Below are positions 10,179-22,800 of a stretch of 62,000 nucleotides of DNA, in pieces (position 1 is the first letter of the stretch; the number at the start of each line of letters is the position of its first letter). The notes beneath the pieces are model-generated. The model saw only the letters and a list, made by a program, of their open reading frames with translations. It was not told the origin of the DNA and made no database searches. Both the position numbers and the translations under genes were made by a program. Source of the DNA: Branchiostoma floridae (taxonomy: Eukaryota; Chordata; Leptocardii; Amphioxiformes; Branchiostomatidae); contig NC_049982.1 of the NCBI RefSeq assembly GCF_000003815.2, forward strand, positions 9,633,349 through 9,695,348. The letters are read 5' to 3'.

Positions 10179-13100
10179 GACTGCGACTGGATGTCACCGG
10201 GTAGACACAAGTAAGGACAAAAATATGGTACACTGACAACAAATTCTTATCAAATCATGAAAATTATACCATGAAACAGAAAACTGGTATTTCTAAAAAC
10301 GTTTTAAAAAAGTATACATCAAAATATTCACCAGTTTCTGGTTAAAAGTTGATCACAATAATCTTAAAAGCAAATATCATACAGTGTAAGTTATAATGTA
10401 ACGCTCATAATGTAAATTGTTGTCTGGGTTTCACAAACATTTTTACTTCATGTCAGTTCATGAACAATTGTGTCATGTCACTGACTGAGTAAATATTTCC
10501 GGTTTTCCTTATAAATAATTATCGTTTTTGTACACATTTGAACTTGTGCGTTGCTCAGTTTTCTGACAACAACTCGAAATAAACGGAACAACAACATGTA
10601 ACGTTACTTCATAACCTCTGCAGTTGAATTATTTATCGGAAGAAGAACCTTGTTCTTGCCCAAGCAGAGAGAGTGGGAGGGGGGCGTACGCGCTCGATTG
10701 ACCACATCGATCGCCAGACCGCCAAAGCAAAAACAAACGCAAACCCTCAAGATAGAAACGTTCAAAGTTACCTACCGACAGTTCCTCTCCCAAAAATCCA
10801 GTTTGTTGGATCTAAAATAAAGGAGAAATGTCAGCAGAGCTCGAAAATTCTCTACCACAACAAATAACGAACTCAGAAAGGTTTTCACAACTCCCGCGCT
10901 CTGAACATGTCCCGGATGTAACACTGTCTCACACCGCAGTTTTTCGTCAGGGCATGATTGCGAAATCACAACTTGATTTGCGGGGCGCTTCAAGTTCAAC
11001 GCTCAAAGGAAAAGGGGAAAAATAACACGAGAATTGTGATTCATTCCTTACAATAATAATTTTTCTTATCTTAATAACGAACTACCTCTAGAAAAATCTT
11101 TTTGATTTGAAGACGTTGTTTCCCTTCCAAAAAAAGTTGTTCCAGAAAAGTTAAACAACAGCGGATTGTCAACTTTGTCTGAATGGACAGACTGAATATT
11201 CTTCTTCTTTTCTATCATGAAATATTCTAAAATCTGATACTAGTGTTTCAAAGACAAGGACTCAACTTTTTACAAGCATTAACGTTACTTATCATGCTAT
11301 TGTCTGTATCCTCTGTAACGTTAGTATTGTTTTTTAACATTACTGACATTTAAACTCGTGGTGGTAGGGGAAGGAGAGGCAAGAGCTACGCACACTGAGC
11401 TACGCATTAGGTGTGAAAAAATGGAGAAAGAAAAAGAAGAATATTCTTGAATGACTATAACCCTTATATCATACACATTTCCTTTGAATTTTCCTTTGAA
11501 TTTGAACATTCTTCTCATTGTCTGAATGAGCAAAAAAGCACACAATGTCACTAATAGAAACAGGTGGTCGAGAAGAATGGGAAAGGATTCTGTGATGTTT
11601 TGTCGGAAATGCGATTTCAGCTGTCATTGTAACATCCTAAGCAATTGACTAGTTGCCCAAATTTGTGACATTTGACTAACAGTCCGCTTTCATTGCAAGT
11701 TCAGCTCATTCATCAAAAAGGATATTCAAAGAATTTAGGTTTATAAGAGCAATCTAAAACCTAGAACTTCATCAAAATTTGTATAGCTCTATCAAAGTTT
11801 CATAACGGCATTGGTTCGTTCATGAGTAACTGAAAATCGTCCGCTAGGCCCTTCAATCAATGAACCCCTTGCAAAGCTTTCAAAGTGAGAGCTGTACCCA
11901 TGATGCAGTGCGTTGCCGCCATCAGTCCCAGGCCGGCGCGAAGTGAGGAAGGTACGTGCGTGCGTGCGTCTGTGTCTCTGTGCCACTTAACCTTACCACA
12001 ACACCCTCACAACTAACGTGTCAAGTTTATATATCACATGTGGAGTGTAACGGAGACTGGAGGGTGTAAAAATTTGCTGGGAAGTGTAGAAAAACGTGAT
12101 TTTGAGTGTGGTTGCCACTTGAATGTTGGGGAGGGGGGCGAGGGTGCGGTGGCCGTGGCCAGATGAATGCATGTTGCATGACGCCATGTAAGACTGGTCA
12201 CCACGTGTTGCCGCCTGTCCTGGGCTGTAGGAAGGCATCAGGACTGACCAACGGTGTAGTCAGCACGATTTACACCATAACTTTGCTTACGGCAATACTG
12301 TGACGCGTTGCAGTGTAACCAAAATGTTGAACTGTGGCCATGTGATTTTGTGACGAAATACTACTTATATCATACTAACGTTACGGGAAGAATGTCCAGA
12401 CTGTTCTAGACATAGCTCATGCCTAGGAAAGTGTCCAATCAATCACGCCGTGATAAGTCGTAATGATGATTTAAGTTGTTGAAGACATACGAATTTGAAA
12501 TACATTAATGAGGTGTTGAATAATTTTGTACGTAAGAATGCAATTGTATGATTTTAATATTTTGTGATTTTTACATTCAGATGGTTCTTACAACGGTACA
12601 GAATTTGGCACAACAGATCGCTATTTGATTATCAAAATTTTTGAAACACACAATATCATCATAGTCTTACTCGCAGGACATCCCAAATATATTGATAGTA
12701 TACTTTTAATGATACTCAGTCGGTGTTATATAAGTATTGTGTTTCTTTTGTCTCTGATAATGATATGTATCATTACATGCTGGTCATTGTATCATAATTC
12801 ATGAAGCAGCAAAGGATAAGTTTCTGTGCAGGCTTTTATTTTCTCACTTCGATTTGAGTTAAAATATAAGTATTGCATGCTGGCTGTTCCAAGTTACATA
12901 TGAACCAACATGCTGTCTGACATGCATCGTTGTCTCCTTTTACTATGAACAGACTTGTCAAACTCACCCTTGACTACTCTTTGGTCTAATCATCAGTACT
13001 GTCTATTCTAATCTAAAGTACAGAATAGAGGGCTAAAAGACCTCACAATCTGGATAACACCGCCTTATGTGATGTGACTGGACTGTGAAAAATGCACACC

Positions 13101-16100
13101 TGTTGCAGAAGGTTTAGATTCCAAATACATGTATGTCTCTGACTTGACTTTTTTTAATGTTTTAAGTTTGTGTGTGTGCATGTGTTCAAACTACCCACAT
13201 TACAACTTCCCATCATAGAAAAATCATATTATTAAGTCCATGCCCATTTATACTTATAGACCAGGAATTTTGAATTGCAAAATTTAAAAGAAGGTGTCAG
13301 ATAAGTTACATTTCTTCATAAATCTAAGTTTTAATCACAAATGATGATGAATGTACAGGTAGTATTACTAGCAACCTTTTTTTATTCCTGTGAATTCAGG
13401 CTGAGTGGAACAGCACATTTTGTTGTCTAGTCCATGATACAAGTCTATGATACAAGTTAGTACAGTGTAAAATGGCCCACTTAGCTGATAGACATCAGAT
13501 TCAGAGGTACTCAAATGATGCAGCGTGTGAAGTGTTTGGTGTATTTTTAGATACCCTTGGGTGTCTGACCGATCTTTGCATGCCAGCGTAGTAAGAAAGT
13601 CAACCCTCAGGCCAATGCTATCACCATTGAATGGAAATGTTCTTGTCCTCAAAGGCCAACATGCCCATATCTCATTTCAGTGATTTAACCCATGTGCAGC
13701 ATTAGAATCCTGAAACACGATTTTCAACATACTTGTACCACAATTTTCTTTGAAATACAAAAAAAATTAAAGCTCAGATTTTATATGCCAGTGTTTTAAA
13801 CAAGTAATTTCAGCAATTAAGATTTTTGTGTGGTATTCTTTTTGACGTTTCATGATTGATAAAAAATAACATATCGACAAACTTTGTTTTTAAAACATCA
13901 TTTTACATTGTAACATACTCTTATCTTCAGGTCTCTCAACTCAACTTCTTGATACCAAAAACCCACGAAAAAAATGCACACATTATGTAAGGTCAAAAGA
14001 ACACAGAGTGTTGAAATGGAGTTCTACCATAATTGAAGTACTGCAGTGATTACTGAGAGAGTGCGATGAATGCAAACTAACCAGGGCTCCAGATCAGGGT
14101 TTCACGAAGCCACCTGCGTATGCAGATTATTGCAGGGAATATTGGAGATGTGCAGGTATTTCTGATGTCTGCCTGCACCCGTCCGTATTCTAGATGTAAA
14201 ATTGTTTGTGTATTTCTTTACCCCATATAAACCTGGCTTTGCAAATCTGGATTTACCAATGCATGGCATTGATTCTGATTTGATCTGCCAAATCCGCATC
14301 ACCTCCTGAGGTGGATGTGGCATGGATCCCCTGCCTGGATGCCGGATTAAGGCTGTTCATACCGGGCTTTACATAGCAGGATGTACAGATTGTTGCCACC
14401 TTGGAAATATTGAAATTGGCTTTAAACGGTTTTATTAATTCATAGTTTCTAAAGATGTTCTTTTTCGGACTGAGCAGTACATGTAAAATTTGTCTATTAC
14501 TAGTATTAGGCCCTTAGGGCATAATTTTGAATGTTCTGTACTGTTACACAAAATGAAGTATTTCGAGCCCTTACAGTTACAGCATTCATTGCTTGTAATA
14601 CGAATGACCTGTGCTGATAGCACTGTCACTTCTAGACAGATGCTTTATCGAAAAGCAAAGGGCTGTTGCCATGGTAACAACATAACGAGATCCAATTAGG
14701 AGGAGGTCTTCTTGTACCTGCTCCTTATGGTATTTTAATGACTTTCAAGTGTGCAGTTTGTGACTTCCCGCTGGCATGGTGGTTTTCCAATTAGTTGCTG
14801 CTGCTAGGTTGCAACAAGGAAGCTTTATTTAGAACCTCCTTTGTTGCAAGAGCTGTTTTCCATTTTTCTCAGACAGCATAATACTCAGTATAGCATGTGC
14901 TTGATGATTGTGCAAATTCATCAGCAGTTTGGCTATTCTACATTCAAAATTGTATGTCATGTGACTTCATAAACTTTGTTAGTAGTTTAGAGCAGAAGAG
15001 TAATTTTGAGTATTTTTTTTAGTATATATATCTTCACTTAGACTGAATGTACTTGTAGGTAGATTTGCTGGTAATATTTTCAAATCTTTGTGAGGGTCAA
15101 TCTCTCCTAGCTAGAAAGGAAGTACATTTAGCAGGATCGACATTTCTTACATGAAGATCTCCAGAGAGCGATTCTGTTCTAACTCAGTTGTTGAGTTGGC
15201 ATTTGTGAGCCATGATTGGTCGTCTGCCCCAGGTGCAAATCCTGCAGGCTGTTCACCCAGAAGGACCCTTCAGAAGTGGTCCTCTCACGCTTGATGTCTA
15301 ATGCACTACTCACGTACCTCTCTTTGGGATGATATTTCGGAGAAGAAAGTCCTATCGCTTCTGGCATCCTTCCATAAACCTATGTAGTGATCTTTCCACT
15401 ACCGAATACCAGAAGTCTGTCTGTTCTTTAGAACATGTGGTAAAATTTTTGTGTATTTACCAACGTGTAGCATGTCTGGTATATACTATTGCCAGAAATT
15501 CTCAAGATTGCAACATGGATGGGCATCAGCCATCAGTGATTAATACATGTGGACAATTTGATATACCAGAAATCTGTACCATAAATTCTACATAAACCAA
15601 AGTGATTCACTGTGCTTATGTGGCATGCAACCTTGTCCTGTTATGGTTAAGTATATAATTAATTACTGTGTAGTAAGTGTTTGATAAAGCACCTTGTTTT
15701 GTCAAAGAATACACACATTCACATGTATGGAAGTTGGACAGATGTCATTTTTTAAGTCTACATCATAACAAGGCTCAAACAGAAAGCCCGAAATTGAGTT
15801 TGATTTTCCCTTCCCTCAAGGCATCTTATCCTCAATCACCTGCAAAAGATCAAAGTCCAAGATTACATTCACACGCTGCTACTACTTGATCTTGGGCCAT
15901 ACAGTTTTTCAAGGGGCATTATTGCATGTTCAGAATCCAGCTTGTATTGTAAGAAGATGCACTTTGATTGAATTTGGAACAGGTTTAGAATACATTCATC
16001 AATTTATGCATGCATTGCAGAATTCCAAGGGTGGCCAAAAATATCTCCAATGCATATGTAGATCATGTATATGTATTTATTTCCAGCTACTGAAGATAGT

Positions 16101-16790
16101 AATTGAAGAAGACTAGGAATAAGCCAGGAATATTAACTTGTTAAGGACCTAATATTTGAAAAGCCATGTGTGTACGAATGAATCAAACATAGATATATCT
16201 CACCCATTTCACTATAGTAATTCATTAGTTATATTATGTCTCTTCTCTCACTGGAAATTAAAGTTAAAACTTCAGACAAGAATGGAAGTTATTCTCCTAG
16301 ATGTATATCCCAAGTAGCTGGAGTGATTGACAAATGAAGTTAAGAGACCTTTGCGGTTCTGCTAACTTCGTTATCTTGTCAGCCTCCATCTCTTTGTGCT
16401 TCTATTCAGTTGATCTCAAACAAAGCCAAACTTGGCGCATCGCACATCCTCAGCTGACAGGTTTCCTGAATACTGATGTTGCACCATATAAATGAGATAC
16501 TATTGTGAAAATAAAATCCTAAAAGTATTACTAAATAATAACTGTGATTACCACATGTGAATGCATTGATTACAATTTATATTCATTAGTAGCATGGCAG
16601 TGGTAACAGTTTGATCTATTTACCAATGTATCAAGTGCTGTTGACATTTTATGGTTTTATTTTGTTTAAACTTAAAGTGAAGATTGGTATAGACCAGCAA
16701 GTGTATTGAGTACAGTGTGTGTGCATGTGTATCTATGTGCTCATGCGCATAAGGAAGATTTTCTAATTCTCCTGTCTCTTTTCTTGCCAG
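10179..16790. other. Intergenic region between divergent NCAPH2 and NAP1L
   Basis: No coding exon is recognised. The NCAPH2 promoter should lie just above 10178 and the NAP1L promoter somewhere upstream of 16791. A possible non-coding first exon of NAP1L could end at 11951 (GGAAG|GTACGT, in a GC-richer stretch 11900-11950), but nothing proves it. A G-rich run is at 12125-12145. A TIR element sits at 14082-14571. The remainder is AT-rich without recognisable structure. Confidence 0.5.
14082..14571. mobile_element. Diverged copy of the CAGGGCTCGA-ended MITE
   Basis: Starts CAGGGCTCCAGAT and ends TATTTCGAGCCCT, the same ends as the element at 23866-24216. The inner segment TGCAGGTATTTCTGATGTCT also matches TGCAGGTATTTTTGGTGTCT there. 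No clear target duplication was found. Confidence 0.6.
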
Positions 16791-16818
16791 GTGCTCTGGA
16801 CGACAATCCAAAGGAAAC

Positions 16819-19800
16819 ATGGCAGACCAAGAGAAGTAAGTATCAATGTAATAACTTACTAATACTGTCCTGTCTCCCCCCATTGTCAGGTATTATACAT
16901 GATGAAAATGTCGCATGATCCGTGTATAGTATTAGTATCATCAGGTTGGCGATTCATAGGGTATTAAGGTTTTTTGTACGCAACCGATACCAATTACCTG
17001 GTAATGTTTCAGTAGTCCGTACCTTCCTCAGGGCAATACAGTCAGTTATCAGCTAATTGGTATTGGTTTTGTACAAAGACCCCAATGTAAATAATACCCA
17101 ATGTTTTATAATGTCAATAAGCACTATTTTGTTCTCTATGTGGAGTTGACAAAACAAACTTTGTTAGAAATGACAAAACAAAAGATGTGTAGAATGATAT
17201 AGCCTCAGTGTATATTTAGAACAGATTTTTCAAGATAAAGAAGGAACACAAGTATAGTAACTATCCCATGTATATGCTGTAGCCATTCTCTGATTTGGCT
17301 TGCCTTGGTGATTGTCATTGCCTTGCCCTTGGAAAAGACTTTCTGCCCAAGCCCAAATGAATTACGCACAGTTTACATATATGTTCACCAGGGCTGGAAA
17401 ACATGTCATTCTTAGAGATGAATTAGGATAGGTTCTGACCATATAAGGATTTGGGGCACTGCAAGGGGAAATTTTCATAATGGACCTATTAGAGATCAAA
17501 GTTATCATGTAATCTTTTCTCCAGGCATTTGGCATATTCTAATCCTTTTACAAATGAGCCCTAATATGATCTGAGCTTGAAAGTATCTGATCATCAAAGG
17601 GTATGTTCTTTGGTGCTGGACTCAAACATATTTATTGGTATACTGGTATAGTCTTTATGCAAAAAGGGTTTGGGAGGTCATCTTCTACTCTCAAATTCAA
17701 CACCAAGTTCCTTGAGAATAAAAAACTATTAAAATGACAATTACATTGTAACCACTTGTAATTAAAGTTTGGTTAATGTGTTGTTTTCCATAGTTAGCTT
17801 ATGAGTAGTAGTACACAGCTGTGATGTTGATGTTGGTTTATTTGTTTTGTCTGTAGTGAAGTGACGAGTTCCCAGCCCCCAGCAGAGGATGATGATGTTG
17901 ATGTTTGTTTGTTTGTTTGTTGTTTATCTGTAGTGAAGTGACGAGTTCCCAGCCCCCAGCGGAGGGTGATGATGCTGATGTTGAGGAGGTGGAGCTGGAG
18001 GGCGGGGATCCGTCGGCTGCTGCCGCGGCGATGATAGCGCAGTCAGGCATCACCATAGGTTAGTTATGTTAAGGTTCAGACTAGTTCTTCACCCGTTGAT
18101 GAAGGTTAGACATCCCAGTAATAAGATATGCCAAAAAGCAGTTACTCAAGCAACTGGATATGCTTTTGCAAACGGTCAGACGTTTCAAACAACATCTGTT
18201 GTTTTTGTCAGTGTCACTGACGAAAAACGATGGATTGAAATCGTTTGAAACGACTGCTTCCAAAATCATATACAGTTGATTAAGTAGTAGTTCTTCACTC
18301 ATTTAAAATCCTTGCTAAAGATTTGCGTTGCCATGTTGTTGTAATTTGCCGTTATTCTATAAAAGTCTTTTGATAGGATTAACATTTACAAATTGGATAT
18401 AGACTGTAGCCTGTTTTTTAATTTCTTATCATCAACAGCAAGTATAACCCACAGTAATCTAAAGAGCAAAATTTCTTAATGATTTCTATAATTGCATTTT
18501 TATTTAAACGCATTTTTTAAATTTCAATTATTTAATTATCACTGGAAAAGAAATGAAAAAAAAAAAAAAAACTGGCTATAATCTGAAGCAGACTTGGATT
18601 GCTCACATGCAAGTTGCCAGAAACAAAGCTGAGTTTTGAAGTTTAAATGAGTTGTGCTGTGTTGTCTGTCCCAGGTGACATCTCCCTGACATCCCAGGCT
18701 CTGCAGAACCCACAGGTACTGGCTGCTCTACAGGACAGGTTAGGCAACATCATGGGCCAGTCATCCGGATATGTAGAAAAGTAGGTACAGTACTTCTGGT
18801 TATATGCAAGAACAAAAATTAATGTATAGCTTAGAGTTTAAACTTTCTGTTGAAATCCAAAATAATGTTGGCTCACAGCTTGTTGGCTTCCTCTGATAGC
18901 TTTTTACAGAACAGATAATCTGTTACTTTTGACAGGTGTCATTACTTATATGCAGTCATACTCATAATGAGGAATGTGTTAAAGTCAGTAGTTTATGTCA
19001 TGTTATTCACCATAGCAGATCATCTTTCCTGCCATCTTGTGAATATCCTTCCTGGGGATGTGTGCTCATACTTGTGAGTGACGTAGGCTCGATATAAGGC
19101 CCTACATATACCAAGGCACTTGATTGTCATTAAACGGACAGATGTGTTGGGTAACAAAACACCCTTCAGAGCGGTAGTGTGTGAGTTTGGTGAAACTGCC
19201 ACAATTTAAGGATATCAAAGTGGGATTAAGAAACCAATAATGTGACTTGTGACTTCTGTGCTTGTAATTTCACCTTACGGGTGGTTTGTTGCTGAAGTGT
19301 CTGTTTTTCTCTGGCAAAGCAATATAATGTGACATTTTTTAACACCTGTCCATATATGAATGAATGAATTTCATGGCACAATTCAGCCGTTTGGCTGATA
19401 TGTCTGTGAGAATTCTTTTGGATTTTGAAATAAACCAGTCACACACACACCATTCACAGTAAACGGCATGGTCAGACATAACTGACTCATCGTTTTGTAA
19501 AGGCCACTTTGGAGTTAGAAAATGTAGGACAATTGTTGAATGATCACATACATGTGCTTTTACTCTGTTTGAAATGATGTCCTTGAAATGGAGTGAATGA
19601 AAATCATCACAAATTGCTCCATCAGAAATCTGGTCCTGTATCAAGATAATGTACATGAATCTCTCTGCAGACAGTTTACGTGAGTTTAATGATTGTCGAA
19701 ACATTTCTGTTGGAGAAGGTAGAAGCCAGAGTCCAGACCACCCTCAACTGATCTGTATTTTTGCCACAGACAGAGCAATGTTGTTTTACCAATATGTCCT

Positions 19801-22800
19801 AACCAAGAGGCTTTTCAGCTATTACAGAAATGAAATTAATTTTTGTATGCCTGGAAAATGGGTTGATTCTATTAAAACTACTGAAAAGCAGATTAGTTGG
19901 GAGCAGGGTTGTCCTGAAATGGTTCATGTTTCTGTTATGACATGAGGATCAATATTTGACTGACGAGGGTCATGGAAATGTCACAGATAGGAGTGAAGAT
20001 GGCAGGGCAAATGTAGTACTGTTTTACACCCTACTGTTGGATAAACCATCAGTGTACAGGGGCTGGTAATCTTGACTTATATTGTGGTTACAACATGTAA
20101 TATCACAAGGCTACTGTTTGCACAAGATAGCCTAAGACATAGTCGGACATCTTGGTTCAAGCTTGGTGAAAAGAGCTTCATGCTGAATTCTAGTTCTCCT
20201 ACTTGCTTTTTTCCTTTGCATATTCGGTTGCCTTTCATACTATGACAACTACTACATTTTTTATGTGGGTCCAGTCTAGGGGTGGGTATCGGTACAGAAA
20301 ACTCAGGTACCAGACAGGTACGGTCCAGGTCCAGACCTAATTGTCTTTCAAAACTTGTGAATGGGCGATACTCAAAAACAATGGACCATTTTGCTACAAA
20401 GTAAACAGTTTGGTGGAGTATCCAACTCTCAATGCTGTTCTAAAATCCTATTTTCATTTAGTATGTACATTTGACTATAAATTCTACTCTACTTCATTCT
20501 ATTTTATTTCATCTGATTATTGCAGCTAATTAAGATCAATCTAAAGTTCCAGATTGCCCTTTGTCACCATTACATGGACTAACTGTTCCTGTTCCCCTGC
20601 AGCCTCCCTAAGGTGGTGAAGCGGCGGATCAAGGCCCTGAAGAACCTGCAGGTCCAGTGCACTAAGATTGAGGCCAAGTTTTACGAAGAAGTCCACCAGC
20701 TGGAGTGCAAGTACGCCAAGCAGTACCAGCCCCTGTTTGAAAGGGTAAGTACTGTCATACATGACATAAACCAGTGTACTCACCAGGATTTTTTTCACAG
20801 TATAGGGGGATCTTCGTGCAGCAATGCCAAAGTGGTAAGTGATGCAGGCATGAGCATTGTAGAGGGTCTGGGGGATATCCTTCCCCTGGAAAGTTTAAGA
20901 ATAATAACCCTCAGAAACATTCTTTCCTGCATTTTTAGGGACAAATCTAGTGAAATAAAGCCAACATATTTTTGCCTTTTTACAAAACAACAGAAGTCCA
21001 TTCACTGGTTGAAACACAGCATAGGGGCCCAAAAAGGCCTGGCAAGAACACTGCTAAACTCAGAAAGGATTGAATTCTGTATCTGTGTAGTCAGTATAAC
21101 TGACCTTAGGCATAACGTACCAGCTTCCATACCTGCACGTGACCCCACAGCAGTTGGTTATGTTACATTTAACAATCTGTCACAGCTAATGTTTCTATAT
21201 CTTGCTGCTATCATTCTTTAACCCTCTCCCTGCAGCCTAACCTCTTATCTACATGTAATACAAATTTCATGCCAAAAGGCAACTTCAGTAGGCAGAACAT
21301 TAAAGCTATGCAATACAATGAAGACGCCCCCACTGCTTCTAGTGGCAACAACTTCCACTTTGCGATAGTTCTAGGCCTCTGGGGAAGGACAAATTTCTAA
21401 CATCTCAATCCTGAAATTATGAAAATATGGTACACTGTTCTGTTTTGGTGCTCCTAAATGGATGTATGTTACAGATATGAATAAAACTGATTGTAAAAAG
21501 GATTGTTGTTTGATGCCTATTCTAGAGAAGGGACATTGTGACGGGCACAGTGGAGCCCACAGACTCTGACTGTGAGTGGGAGAGTGATGAAGAGGATGAG
21601 GAGGATGCAGAGGGAAAGACAGAAGAGGAGAAGCTAGTGGTGAGTCCATCTGGACATGGTTGTGTGATATTCCTAGTACTGTATTGAAAAATGGACAAGG
21701 GAATCTTCCTGAGGAGTCTTTGTAACCCTTGATTCTCCTACTATGCCAGTTAGCCCTCACTGACGTGTGCTTGTCTCAGTCATGATGTTTCTGACCTGCA
21801 AGAGAAGAGATGCTGTTACAGTTCTAATGTAGTTTTGTGGCAAGAGTGTTCAAAAGGGAGATGGCCTGAGAACTTCTGTTACACATTCTCTGTCTTTTTA
21901 TTGATTCCGCCTGTTAAAATGTTCTTTTGACAGGATGACTTGAAGGAGAAGGCAAAACTGACAGAAGATGACAAGGAAGATGCCATGGATGGTAAGGACT
22001 CCCTGAGTAGGCTATGTTGAGATGGAACATAGTTAGTGAAGTTGGCATACACATTTCCAGGGCAAGTCAACATAAGAATAAGTTGTATTGAGAGGAGAGT
22101 CAAAGCTTGCTGTCTTTTGAGAAACGTTGTTCATATAAATAATTTCAAATGAAACGTTGTTAATAAGGAGGTATGTTTAAGGAACTATATGCTAATGTGT
22201 GAGATTATGCAACTCCCCTTGTGTTTTTTTCTGGAAACAGAAAATGTGGAAGGCATCCCAGAATTTTGGTTGACAGTCTTCAAAAACTGTGAACTCATCA
22301 ACGACATGGTTCAGGTATGTTGAGTTTGTTGCCATGTAATTTTCATGGTGGTCCAGGGATTATGTAGAAATCCCATCAAGTTGTCCAGATATTGTGGATA
22401 ACCTAAGTTTCATAAGTGAAAGTTGTATACAGATAGTTGCATAGTTAGTTAGGACAACTGGCCAGTTGCTTCTCTGAAGGGCCATATACATTTTCGCGGT
22501 CAGTCGTATTGATCACGGTAAAATCCTGTTTAACTTCAACCATACAGCATTCCATATGGTTAAACAGTCCTATGGACAAGAATGAAAGTGCCACATAAGG
22601 CATATCTGTAAGCTGACTCAGGTCTGTTGAAAAGTTCTTTACTACGGGTCCACTTTTCTTCTGCACAGCACTTCTGTCTACTGATTTTAGCTGCCTGGAC
22701 ATTTTGCATCTCCAGCTGGAATATAAAAATGAATGAATAAATGCCCATGTGTCTTCCAATATTGCACTGTGTTATAGTTGATACCCCCCCACCCCCACCC

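Noticed and set aside
20275-20340. GGGGTGGGTATCGGTACAG... as a transposon end
   Set aside because: It looks like a DNA-transposon terminus but no matching inverted end or duplication was found nearby.
20613-21221. 202-codon open frame
   Set aside because: Its first part is NAP1L exon 4; after the donor at 20745 it reads intron.
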